Assembly: GCA_008933995.1 (NCBI GenBank) | Contig: WARS01000030.1 | Location: forward strand, 2,373,501 to 2,437,500 | From: Datnioides undecimradiatus | Lineage: Eukaryota; Chordata; Actinopteri; Lobotiformes; Datnioididae | Direction: 5' to 3' | DNA length: 64,000 nucleotides | In this document: positions 48,717 through 59,434 of the stretch, in pieces | Position numbering within the stretch: the first letter of the stretch is position 1 | How the letters are laid out: each line of letters opens with the position of its first letter | Translations under genes and position numbers: made by a program | Notes under the pieces: model-generated | Database searches by the model: none | What the model saw: only the letters and a program-made list of their open reading frames with translations | Told to the model about the DNA's origin: nothing

Positions 48717-50396
48717 CCTGAAATCGCTGTGATGGATACACATGAGCAGGAGAAACTGCCAGTAAGACACAAGTGAACCCAAAGAAACACCATTGTAGAA
48801 ACAATATTTGGAAAAGTGAACAATATTACAAAGGCACTCTTAGTGTATTCAGAAAGGCATTTCAAGATGCCTCTAACAAAAGAGAATAAAAGGAGAATGC
48901 ATAAGTAGATGAAACAGGAGGTCTTTAACTTCCAGGGCAGTATTAATCATTAAATTGTAGTTTAATTGTTATCTCATTTACATTATTGGATGAACTCGTA
49001 ATGTTTTAAAATTTATAGCAAATTTGCACACTGATAGCATTTCTCTTCCTTTACATTTTCTCTATTACTATGCCTTAATGTTGTGTATACGCAATTATAC
49101 ACAATCCATCACATTTCAGCAAATTACAGCTATTTGTACTGAAAGGTAAGCAGTTTATTTTGCTTTCGGTAAAAGCAGAATTTTGCAACAACTGACATCT
49201 TGCAGCTCACTGTGTGTCAGACATTCATCACCTCATTTGAAACAATCTTACGTAAAGAAGAACACTCCACCGCAAATTTGATTAAGGCAGCCACAGATAA
49301 TCTGGATTATAATTCAAGGATTCTGTTCACTAATCCAAACGTATCTCCTGATAATGGATAATAACCGATAATCCTTTTGATGAATAGCTGCCTAATGTGG
49401 ACAGCAGTGACAGGGTGATGAGTTTCCATACCATAAACGTGACAGTGCTGCCATCTAGTGTTTGTTGTGTGCAGAGCTTTTAGCTGCAAAGCGCGCGTGT
49501 TAGGTAAAGTTGGGGACTGAGGAATCATCTCTGCCTTGTTATCTTCATCTCAATGTGGATCAGTGCCCATAGCTTCTAGGTAAATTGTTACATAAAACTT
49601 TGCTTCTAGTGAAGTGTCAGTTATAAATGAAGTTATTTTACTTTTCATTCTTGAGTGAGTTCCTTGTGTGATTTGCAATAAATTCGCTTTTTTTGTCAAT
49701 AAAATGTTTTTATGTTGAGTGTTGCATGAATTGCGTTCAAGGCAAAGCAGTTTTGTTTAAATTCAAAATAGTAATTTAATTGACAACGCTTAGGGCCATG
49801 GAATCAACTTGTGCAGTATTTACAATGCAGATCACTGACTGTAGGTCAATGTGCTGGGATTTAGTCTGCACAGGTGAAATGGCATTACATTGAGCAGTGA
49901 GCAATGTCAAATACATGCAGTCTTTAAAAAGGTGAAAGCTCTAATGAGTGTTTTTCTACTGGAGCGTTCATTTAACATGTCACCGCTGAATGTAGTGAAA
50001 GCACTGATTACTGTATTGGCAGAAGCAGCGGGGTGTGTGGACAGTGCTAAGTAGTTTAGCCTCTCCAGGAGCCTCCTAACTGGGATTAACAGAGGAAAAT
50101 CCCCAACAGGGCCAGGCCTCCACAACCTGCAGAGGGTTATTGTGGAGGCTTCAGACCTTCGACACTGCTCACTGGAAACCTAAAGAATCTGCAGCGATCT
50201 GCAGCACTGAACAGAATCACAGTTTATACAGACACCCTACATGCAGGTTATCATGGGAAATTATGACAATCAATGAACTTTCAGGTGTTTTAATCAAAAC
50301 TGACTGTTAATAACTACAAAAACAATCAATGAAAACTTAAAAGATTCAATGTTAAATGTTCTTTTTTAAGGATGGGGTAAGTGACCTTACCTTCAT
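48717..50396 (-). other. elovl8: elovl8 first intron and possible start exon
   Basis: Nine bases before the ATG at 48,708 lies a good acceptor (ATTTCAG, exon start 48,717), so an upstream exon must exist. At 50,396-50,391 the minus strand reads ATG AAG followed by GTAAGG. Joined, this gives MKALTMWQ in frame with the main protein, for 267 residues. A TATATAAG word at 50,418-50,411 is only about 20 bp upstream of that donor, too close to act as its TATA box, so the true 5' end is open. The rest of the interval is unremarkable intronic sequence. Confidence 0.4.
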
Positions 50397-50510
50397 TCTG
50401 ATGGTGGCCGCTTATATATTCTCTCCTCAGCTCTGTTCGTTCAAACCATGCTGCATCTCAGCCATGTGTGAGCAGCACTGAGGTAATCTGCCTGTTCTCT
50501 CTGTGTATAT

Positions 50511-50544
<34 letters not shown>

Positions 50545-50854
50545 GTGTCCTGTACGACATATGGTAGCGTGTTTCCTTCATTCTAGCGTAGCAGGTCAAG
50601 TACCTGCCAGCTAAATCTCATCCATCAGAGGTTCAGTGTTGTTCAGAATATGCGTTACTGTTGCTTTAAGACAACTAGGTTCATTCGATCTAGATGATGA
50701 TAAAAACATAACTTTGAATGACTTAATGATAGTATTCAGATCAGTGTGCTGCACAAAGTGACAGTATGTTAAACAGCTCCCTCAAGCATTTGTATAACTC
50801 AGTTAATATTTTCTATGTCTGCACAGTAAAATTTGAAGCTGCACCTGACAGCTG
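50397..50854. other. Intergenic, with TG array
   Basis: A (TG)n array occupies 50,513-50,542. Otherwise nothing is recognised. Confidence 0.5.
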
Positions 50855-51262
50855 CTTATCTTAGCTTAGCATTATGGCTACAGACAGGTGAGCAGAGCTA
50901 CCTGACTGTATAAAGGCAGCAAGCAAAATCCCCTGAAACTAGAGCAGCTTACTGTATGTAAACTGTATCAAAACTGGATTTTGTATCCAGTTTGTTGAAT
51001 TCTCACAAAAAAATGTCAAGTATAAATATGAAAAGTTGTGGTTTTACAAAGATTTATGGAGCAGAATAATTCAAGAACTTATTCTAGCTCAACTTGGCAG
51101 TGTGTGAATGAAGCACACCCAAAAAAAAAAAAAGATTTGTGCGCTTTAGAGGTGCCCGAGGGTGGATTGTTTACCCTCAGACAGGGACAGATTAGCTGTT
51201 TCCAGCCTTTATGCTAAGCTAACCAGCTTTTGGCTGTAGCTTCACATTTAGTGTTCAAAAAG
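50855..51262. repeat. Old teleost interspersed repeat
   Basis: GCTTATCTTAGCTTAGCAT at the left and GCTGTTTCCAGCCTTTATGC, then TAAGCTAACCAGC and TGGCTGTAGCTTCACATTTA at the right are the two ends of a well-known non-coding fish repeat; CGCTTTAGAGGTGCC lies between as expected. An A-tract near 51,120-51,134 interrupts it. Confidence 0.6.
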
Positions 51263-51269
51263 CAAGGCT

Positions 51270-51320
51270 TGGTTTAAGGTTAGGCTAGGGTTAGGCAAGT
51301 AGTGGTAAGGGTTAGGGTCC
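51270..51320 (+). repeat. Telomere-like GGGTTA words
   Basis: AAGGTTAGGCTAGGGTTAGG and GTAAGGGTTAGGG form a short degenerate block of TTAGGG-type units. It may be a small interstitial telomeric-like tract or chance. Confidence 0.4.
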
Positions 51321-51366
51321 AGTCTCCAGGAAATGAATGTAAGTCAGTGTATTGTCCTTTGAAGTG

Positions 51367-51368
<2 letters not shown>

Positions 51369-51406
<38 letters not shown>
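51369..51406 (+). repeat. (TG)n microsatellite
   Basis: Nineteen TG units without interruption. Confidence 0.92.
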
Positions 51407-51407
<1 letters not shown>

Positions 51408-52620
51408 ACACTTGATATCTAAATTTATCAAAAACATTTCAGACTGTCATTGACAAAGAGCAGCAGACTGCACTCACTTCAGGATGTATTGGATGCCACT
51501 GTTTAATGGAGATACACGTGGCTTTATGACTTAGTCAGTGAACTGCGAAAATGATGAAGAGAACAGAGAACAGGTCCAGGATCAGGACTTTTGGGCTAAA
51601 AATAATAGCAAGAGCAACAGAGGGATCATTCTGGATCTGGCTTTCATCCAACCACTTTATCAACAACCTCACTGCTTCAGATGAACCCACCAAGGACATT
51701 TGTGGAAGATATATTCAGAGGAAACGGCTATAGAGTGTCAGTGGAGCCTAACTCTGAAGAACTGATCAGATGACTCTCTTAAAGGGAAGCTCAGTGGAAT
51801 CAGAAAATAGATGTTTGTGGAGCCCAAACCATGCAGCTTCAAGGCTCGGGCTAGAACAGGAAACTACTAGGTACTTTAACACGTACCAAGAGAGAGCAAG
51901 GAGGGTTAAACATGTCTGAGCTTGGATTATCAGGAGATGTTGGCATGAAACTTTCATCAGCACTTCCTGTAGGACAATACTACAAGCTACTTTCTGAGGG
52001 CAGGGAGGTGGTCGGTTACTCCTCTCTCCTCTCTTGATGATTTTTGATGATGGCTGCAATTCAAGAGAGACTGTGAAACCCTGCAGATCACTGAAAAGGA
52101 AGTCATGCACAGGAGTCACTACCAGGCACCCGTCTCTTCCTAATCAATACGCTATATATAGAAAGATGGCTCACTATCTTTCCTCCCTGGATGTTCACCG
52201 GGTCCCCATTGTGCAAGATCAAAACAAATCATTGTCATACTGTATTTTATTGTGTGGAAATGCATTATAGCATAGATTAAAATAACTCCTGTAACTTTGA
52301 TTTTGATTGTGCTGTATCACTCAGTGTTTTATTATTACTGAATCATTAATATCTGTGAGTATAATCTATGGACTTGTTAAAATAAAACGTAGAATGCTCC
52401 ATGAGTGCTTGAGTTTCAGAGGGTGAACATACTGAAAGACACAGTTTTAAAATGTATTTTGATTTTAATGGAAAACAAGAGACTAAAGGTTTATTCTACA
52501 TTCAGGTCATTAATCATTAATGATTAATAAGTAGTTAAGTAAACAAACCGATCTACAGTTAAAATGCAAATGAAGCAGTGTACAGTATGTTAATCCAGAA
52601 ACACTGTATATTGCTGGTGT
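51407..52620. other. Non-coding stretch between elovl8 and selenop2
   Basis: No gene recognised. Frames at 51,551-52,270 on either strand have no motif. Confidence 0.45.
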
Positions 52621-52622
52621 GA

Positions 52623-52628
52623 TTTATT
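52623..52628 (-). terminator. selenop2: Possible selenop2 polyadenylation signal
   Basis: The minus strand reads AATAAA about 600 bases beyond the stop codon and 315 beyond the SECIS candidate, a plausible end for the transcript. The region is AT-rich, so a chance match is possible. Confidence 0.4.
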
Positions 52629-52943
52629 ATTTCGAATGATTTAATTAGATTAGTATATTAATGTAATTAATCATACCACCTCCCAAATGCCTGCACACGC
52701 TCAAATGAATAATCAGCACTTGAAAGTCTTCACACATGCTATATATGCTTGTGTTATGTGCACATGGTAATCTGGTAGCACAGCATGCTGCAGTCAGACA
52801 GGATTGACAGAAGCAGAAACTCAAACAGGAGGGAAGATGTCTGGACAGTGATCCGACTGACATTTGCTCTGCAGCAGTCCACAACATCCTCCAACTCCAT
52901 GTGGATGATGGTAAGCATCAATCCATCCAGTCTTTCCACACAC

Positions 52944-52990
52944 ATCCATCTACAGCCCCCTGCAGGCAGGTTTCACACCATAGACTTCAT
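52944..52990 (-). promoter_or_regulatory. selenop2: SECIS element candidate in selenop2 3' UTR
   Basis: On the minus strand the core ATGA (52,990-52,987) is followed by 13 bases, then AAA (52,973-52,971), then 23 bases, then GGAT (52,947-52,944), which fits the SECIS pattern ATGA...AA...NGAN. TCTATGG pairs with CTGTAGA to form the helix above the quartet, and CCTG pairs with CAGG around a four-base loop, giving a form II shape with an extra apical mini-helix. Helix I (CCAT with GTGG) is weaker. It lies about 230 bases after the stop, on the same strand as the Sec codon, as needed for eukaryotic selenocysteine insertion. Folding was done by eye. Confidence 0.7.
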
Positions 52991-53223
52991 TAATGGGGGG
53001 AGACAGGGTAGGACTGGCTACTTCATCCACACAGAGGTGTGAGGTGTGGACATGCTGACAGAGAAACTGCAGGCTGATGAATGTTCAGACAGATTCATCT
53101 GCTCAGTGAGCTGCTGTTTGTCTGTATGTTCTGCCATCAAAGTAGATATATCTCACCAAATTGAAACTAAACTAACTAACTAGATAGAGAAGAAGAAGCT
53201 AAGTATAAACACAAGTGATTTCA

Positions 53224-55889
53224 CTAATTATTCACTTCCATCCCACCATGATGACTGTGGTTTCCAGATGGCTGTTGATGATGATGCTGATGATGATGCT
53301 GATGATGATGATGATGATGATGAGGGTGATGATGCTGCGGGTGGTGGTGGTGGTGATGACTGGGATGATGCATAGTTTTGTTCTTAACTGTGCCATGTTG
53401 GGACTTGTTCCACTGTGTGGTGTTATGGGTGTGATGGTGATGAGAATGATGAGGATAATGATGATGGTGGCTGTCATGGTGACTCGCCCCAGGAGTTGTG
53501 TCTTCAGCGTCCAGTTGAATTGTGGATATTGTAGTTGTCTGGCTGACATTAACCTGCGTCATGTCATTCTTCATGGTGCTGTTCCTGTGACTTGACAATG
53601 TTGAGTTAAGCTGGGGGAGAAAAAAACGTGTGTTATGATTAAAGTAAGGGTAGTAGAGGCTAATAATGCAACTTTGTGTATTAGTATCAATATAAACTTG
53701 TCATGTTGCCTTTTTACACATCCAGCAAACACGATGCAACATTCTGAGTTGTGTTTCTGGACAATATTAGCCCTGCTATGGTCTCTACCAACTCCTGAGG
53801 GAAACATCTAGTTCTGTGGCTGCAGAGTGCTTTGCTATGTTCACCAGCGAGTTGTGAGCTTTGTCCATGTGTACAATGTGTTTATCAGAGATTGTTGTGT
53901 TTCTATTCACAGCCACTTCTATTCATGTGCAAGCGTTTGTGTGTGCGTATGTGTTCTGTGATTACTCACTGTGCAGTTGCAGATGTTTTTATAATAAGTG
54001 GCTCTGATTGCAGCCTCTACATAGGGATAATGCAGGAAACTGTAAGGTAGCACTATATGAAAGGTGAGCAGGCCACACCTAGAAAAAAAGAGAAAGAAAT
54101 GAAATGTTAACAGAAATCACTGTGATTTCATTGGCTCTTTCCTGATTATCACAATTTGCATAAACAAATGATATAGTTATGGATTTTAAGACTAGTTTAA
54201 AATACTGTTCTTTTTGAATGCCATTCCAGGTCCTTTCAAAGCACTTTCTTTTTAATATTTCATATTGTTGATGACTCAAAACACATTGTGAAAGTCTTTC
54301 CCAAGAGTGACATCTATCTTATAGTTCAGAAACTGGTGAAATATGATTATATTTCCTTTCTCGTCTCACCAGTGAGCCAAAACCTCCTGGAATTTTGACA
54401 AAAAAGAGTTTCAGATGACCTTCATGCCTTGAGGAGGTGGCTTGCCTTACCTGTCATAGATCAGGAAGTCATCTTTGTCACCATCCAGAGCCTCCCACAC
54501 ATCATTCTGAAAGGGGTCCTGCTGGTACACAGGAACACCGGGGGGCGCTCTTCTCTTCAGCTCCCAGTACATTGCTCTGGACTGAGCCTCTCGCTCATTT
54601 ACTATCATGAAGGACACCTCCGTCAGGTTGCTGCGGTTCAGCTTGCTACGCAGGCCTCCAATGCTACAGGGGGACAGATAGAGACACCAATGCTTTTACT
54701 GAAATCAGTTCAGTGAGGGCTGCAATGTGACAGACATTCATTAATGTGAAAAAGTCCTGCACCATAGATTTAACGTGAAATATGAGAATTAGTCATTAGT
54801 CATGCACTGAATGTGCAGCAGCACAATGTGTCACAGAAAAGGCAAGATTAAGATTAGGATTTCCTTTATTTGTCCCACAAAAGGGGAAATTTGCAGAAGT
54901 GACAGCAGCCAGTAATGCTGCATTCATGTGCCTAGCAAATATCAAAGTAAGGAATAAGTGCATATGATAAAATGTAATAGGATGGAGAAACAGAAACAAT
55001 AAAAAGTTTCTTACAATCTTTAGTTTTGTCCTTGGCCGATTCCTTTTCCTTTGTGTTAAAGAGAGAGTCATCGCTAACATTTAACTGTTTTTTTACTCCT
55101 CTGCTCCCTTTTCTCCCTTTTCTCTGGAGACAATGTCCAGAGTCATCTGTTGTAAACTCCCCTGATAATTTAAGTTGATGTGTTGGCAGATTTGATCTCC
55201 CACAGTTACCAACAACATCATGACAGTGACGCTCAGTAAAACGAACCCAGCTATCTTTTCATGATCTAAAACATTCACTGTAATAAAGGATTGTTCACAT
55301 TAAAGCTACAGTGCCCCCTTCTGGCAATGAGAGCTATTACATCTACACTGCCTGCCAAGCTCCTCGCTGCTGTAGCCTACTCTGTAGCTGTAGTTGCTCC
55401 TCCCTTTAACTCTGGTGAACCAGTCATCGCTGGATGACAAAAAATTTATGATCCAGTGCTGAAATGCAACAACAGACCCTAGATTTAAATACTAAATACT
55501 ATGAATGTAATCTATAAATCTATATACTATGAAATAGAGACAGTTATATGTGGAGGTGATAGGCTAAATCAACATTCATTTAACGTGCCCTCTGTTGTCG
55601 ATGTTTGCATCGATACTGTATGTTAAACTACTACTATTGCTCTGTGAAGTCTGGTCTCTTACTTGAAGGCCTGGGTGAGACAGAACTGTCAGCTGGCTTT
55701 CAGTAGCGCCACCACAACCACATTACCCAGCAGCTCTTGCATGGGTGCTTGTCCCTTTATTTTCCAGGAGGGGGCAGGTTTGCAGATCCTGGAGGCGTCG
55801 TTGTCCCCCTCCACTATCAGACTCACGTGTGAGGCCCACAGCAGACCTGGCAGGGCCACATACAGCCATAGCGACAAGAGAGAATGCAT
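53224..55889 (-). CDS. selenop2: Selenoprotein P, single-selenocysteine type (contains in-frame TGA)
   Basis: Secreted selenoprotein with a thioredoxin-like N-terminal domain. Four coding exons on the minus strand join in phase: 55,889-55,663, 54,663-54,451, 54,078-53,970 and 53,610-53,224, giving 311 residues when the TGA at 55,691-55,689 is read as selenocysteine. Seen: a signal peptide (MHSLLSLWLYVALPGLLWA), CKPAPSWKI, VVVVALLKAS then U67-Q-F-C70-LTQ (the UxxC redox motif), FMIVNE, YQQDPFQNDVWEALDGDKDD, FLIYDRCGLLTFHIVLPYS and KNICNC. The last exon carries Asn-linked glycosylation sequons and a tail with about 40 histidines in some 85 residues (from residue 226). It stops at TAG with no further Cys/Sec-rich domain, as in fish sepp1b/selenop2 rather than selenop1. 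A 5' UTR exon probably ends at 56,781. A standard caller would cut this gene at the Sec codon. Confidence 0.92.
54664..55662 (-). other. selenop2: selenop2 intron with repeat tail
   Basis: The intron after the Sec-encoding exon. It contains a reverse-oriented LINE/SINE-type tail at 54,841-54,905. A 61-codon minus-strand frame at 55,093-55,278 has a hydrophobic stretch (FVLLSVTVMMLLVTVG) but no splice-site or homology support. Confidence 0.55.
54841..54905 (-). repeat. LINE/SINE-type 3' tail in selenop2 intron
   Basis: The minus strand reads CCCCTTTTGTGGGACAAATA then AAGGAAATCCTAATCTTAATC, parallel to 8055-8113 on the plus strand. Ends in CTTAAT-type units. 5'-truncated. Confidence 0.6.
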
Positions 55890-56056
55890 TGTCCCCCCGT
55901 GGCTGGCTGGACTGAATCTACCTGATGAGAAAGACGTGCAGTAATCTGTGTTACATTGACACATGGGTGCTGCTTGTTGAGCCATCATCACTCTTTACAG
56001 AACCTGCGTCCAAGCCTCCACAATGCACTCAACGGCCATCATATGAGTGTGGTCTA

Positions 56057-56142
56057 GAACTGCTCTGTTTGTAAAGTGCCCTGAGATGACTTTTGTTGTG
56101 AATTGGCGCTATATAAATAAAATTGAATTGAATTGAATTGAA
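56057..56142 (-). repeat. Fragment of TTTATATAGCGCC repeat
   Basis: The plus strand ends GGCGCTATATAAATAAAATT followed by four GAATT units, the reverse complement of the start of the repeat at 21,106. It lies in the selenop2 5' UTR intron. Confidence 0.75.
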
Positions 56143-56780
56143 TCATGACGACATGCATGCAGCCCGTAGACGACACCATGTGCAGGTAGTCTGGGCTAAA
56201 AGCAGCTTCAGTCTTTGGCTGGCCTTCCTGCCCTGAACCAAATAGCCAGTCTGTCTGTCTGATCCCCAAATAATTAAAAGAGTAAACCCTCATTGTCTTT
56301 CTCATCACATGTGGAGATAATCTGCAAAAAGAGTCTATTATGGGATAAACTGCCAACAGACAGAAGAATGTTGGGGGGCAAGGACGAGAGGGCAGGGAGG
56401 AAGACAAAGAGAGGCTGGGGCAGAGATATTTACAGCCTCAGCCACATCCAAAAACTGTGCCGTCTGCACAAACACGTGCATTTTTTGGTAGTTAATTAGA
56501 GAAAGTAATTGAAGTTTAGATAATAAATGAGCTAATACTTAATAACCTATATACCTACTGAATTCAGATTAGAATCAGATTCTAAAAAACTGCATTAATA
56601 AATCTCAATGATTTTTAGACTAGAAGACTGAAAAAAAATCCTTCTAATGCGAAACTCTAATCATGTTTTTGAAAAGATAACCAATAAAATCATCTACAAA
56701 TTGCTTACATTTCATAATTAACTTTTCGAAATAAAATCCGTTAGAATATATATAAATTTGAGCCAAAAAGAAGATCTTAC

Positions 56781-56842
56781 CTCAGTCCTCTCTTTGTACT
56801 GTGACCCACATAAACAGACAGTAAACCCCTGTTGTTTTTAAA
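56781..56842 (-). promoter_or_regulatory. selenop2: selenop2 probable first exon and TATA-like box
   Basis: The minus strand has CCTTTAAAAAC at 56,842-56,835 and, about 55 bases on, a strong donor GGACTGAG|GTAAGATC (exon end 56,781). The coding exon starts with an acceptor TCTCATCAG at 55,922, 32 bases before its ATG, so a non-coding first exon is needed. This pair fits, with transcription from about 56,810. Confidence 0.5.
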
Positions 56843-56849
56843 GGCTGGG

Positions 56850-59430
56850 GGGTGGAGGGGGGTGACCAAGCACTTCCCCCAAATCAAACAGAGAGCGAGT
56901 GAACAAGAGAGAGAGAGCGAGAGTGTCTCTACTGTTACATGTACTTAGTTTACTCATTTGCTTTTTTCATGCTGTTGTTTTCTCACCACCACCTGTAATT
57001 TAACTGAATTCTCTAAAGCCATAAGCATCACCTCCTATTAATTTTAAAAAAAATGGGGGAGGGGTCATTTCATGCTTTTATTCTTTAGAGTCATTAGTAG
57101 AGGGGTGACTAAATAAGGGAGGAACGAAGAGTAAAACAATGGTGACCAGCCGGGGGTGTAGCAATTCACAGTCAGGGTGTCTGCTCCACTTCCTGCTGTG
57201 AATTGCATTGCACTGTGGGACAACAGCACCCATCAAAAACAAAAAAAAAAGACATTTGTGCATAACTTAAACACAACTGCTCATACTCAAGACATAGTGT
57301 GTAGTACAAGAAACACACACCTAAAATGTCTGCTCCATTATTTAAAATGTTCACTTTATTCATACTGTTGAAACTCAACTTTGAGTCAGCGGGCTATGAG
57401 CTGGACTCTACATGTAAGCCATTGTTCATCCTGGTTCTTTACCCAGTGAATGCTGTAACATCACTTCAGTCCAGTAGATCACTTCTCCAATTGGGGCAGC
57501 ACTGTTTCCACTGCTGGTGAACATCTGCTGCAGAATCTGTTGCACCACGTTGCTGCAGACTGAAATATCACAGCAGCTAATGGACGGATCATTATTAAAT
57601 TTGTTATACATGTTGGTGCTGAACAGAGGATGAAGCCTTGGTGACGTTAGTGAGCCCCTGGCTTCTCCTTTAGCTCCATCATGAGGCTTTTTGGTTTTGC
57701 GTGAGACACTAAATCAACCATGTAATAGATGAAACTGTTTAAATTAATAACATTCTCATGATGGTGTACATTGCAATCATTATACCTGCTAAACATCAAC
57801 ATGTCAGCATATTCACTGTGATGCTGACTTTAGCATTTAGCTCAGAAAGGGCCGAACCCTGCAGAGCCATTAGGGTGATTGTAAACGCTCAGTCTTGTTT
57901 ACCATCAAAAGAACTTCTTCTAAACAATATTGATTTCATTATTGAGTAATATTTACTTTACTATGTGTGAGTCAAGCTTTTGACTGTGCAGAGGTGAATG
58001 CCATCCCATGACAAACAGAGTGACGGTTCCACTTTTGTAGGAAGCATGCGGCCAAAATCAATGACAATCAGCACATGAAGGTCAGAGTGACAAGCTCACT
58101 GTGACGTCTTTTATTGTTGGTCAAAGAAACACATGTAAACAGTTACTGTACACACGTACTGTGAAGCTGCAGCGCTAAAATAAATTGTCACAAACCACTG
58201 GGCAACATCAATCAGCGTCTCTGACTGTTGCCTTCATGTTGCAGTTCAGCTTAGGTAACAAGCTAACTGCAAAACAAATATCTAATCTCTCATGTGATTT
58301 GTTCAAAGTCCAACCTGACCCACAGTAAAATGTCATTCTTTGTTTTATGCGTGGTGGAGGCAGAAGCTGAACACATCATGCTAGGTATACTCCAGTATTT
58401 AAGGACACTTCGGCTTTTATTCAGTGGTGGAGCCAGTGTGGTGATGGGAACTGTGTAGTTTGTTGTCGGCACTGCAGACCTACATGCATTATGACTTTTA
58501 GATGAAGTGAAATGTCTCTCTATCTCTCTCACACTCATAGAAAAATCCAGTCACTCTTTACTACAACTTTATTTCCTCACAGTGCCAGTGTTTTGGATTT
58601 CGATGTCACATGACTCACTGTGACTAGCCTGAGTTTTGTCTGGATACCCTTTGTGGAAACTGCAACTGCACTGCAAATCTAAAAACTTCAAGACTCAAAT
58701 ATCCAGAGGGTACAATCGATCTAGTGTAGAATTACACTGCAGGTAGTTATTCACAGAGGGTTTAGTTTTATTTCCCCGTCACACAGCTCGCTAATATATT
58801 CTATAATGTGATTTTGGAACCAACGTGAAACAAGAAAACCATCTGCAGTTTTGTTGAAAGCATTTGAATGAGCTGCAGTCAGAGGAAGATGCTCATGTTT
58901 ATCACAGACTTGTGCTACTGCTCTACACACACATACACACACACGATAAATATTAGGGGTAAATTTTTACAATAAAGCTCGCTTAAAGCACAGGAAACAG
59001 TTTGTAGTGTAATATGTTTACATGCCACAGTTGTCCCACAATATCAGAATACTCAAAGTACTCAGGATGTGAGCTTATCTGCTCTCAGTACATTTGATTG
59101 TCCTGAATACTACCAGGGTTTTGCTGTGCATGTAAACACTGTCAGTCGCACAATCAGCTGTGAACACAAGCAGCAAAATCAACAGGCTTTGTGCAAATTA
59201 CGTTGCAGCACAAACTGTTGCTCAGCGTCCTCATTAGCACAAACCCAGGCTAACTGCCAACCCAAGCCATGTCTCAGTGGTGGAGAGCACAAGCACAACC
59301 AGGTGACGATTAAATGGGTCAACTCAGCACACATTTACATCGATGCTCAAGTCTCTCGTTGAGTTATTTGAAGTCACATCTGCACATGTTTAACACTTCG
59401 CCTTTGTTAGAGTCGGTCTGTCAACCTGCC
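56850..59430. other. Intergenic region between selenop2 and the THAP gene
   Basis: No gene supported. It holds a repeat fragment at 57,745-57,880 and a likely polyadenylation signal of the THAP gene (AATAAA on the minus strand, 58,772-58,767, about 660 bases after its stop). Confidence 0.45.
57745..57880. repeat. Fragment of old teleost repeat (partner at 38,694)
   Basis: CCTGCTAAACATCAACATGT and the flanking words are the reverse complement of 38,755-38,790 (ACATGTTGATGTTTAGCAGG). Confidence 0.6.
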
Positions 59431-59434
59431 ACGA

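Noticed and set aside
50411-50418. TATATAAG as the elovl8 TATA box
   Set aside because: It is only about 20 bp upstream of the candidate donor site, so transcription would start inside the intron.
53070-53110. Second ATGA-containing stem near 53,075-53,102 as another SECIS
   Set aside because: After the ATGA there is no AA at the right distance followed by a paired helix and NGAN; the element at 52,944-52,990 fits far better.
53215-53595. Met/Val-rich 126-codon plus-strand frame (and an Ile/Thr/His-rich minus frame) over the GATGATG repeats
   Set aside because: It is the antisense shadow of the His-rich last exon of selenop2.
55093-55278. 61-codon minus-strand frame with a hydrophobic helix in the selenop2 intron
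   Set aside because: No splice sites that fit selenop2, no similarity I know, and a repeat nearby; probably chance.
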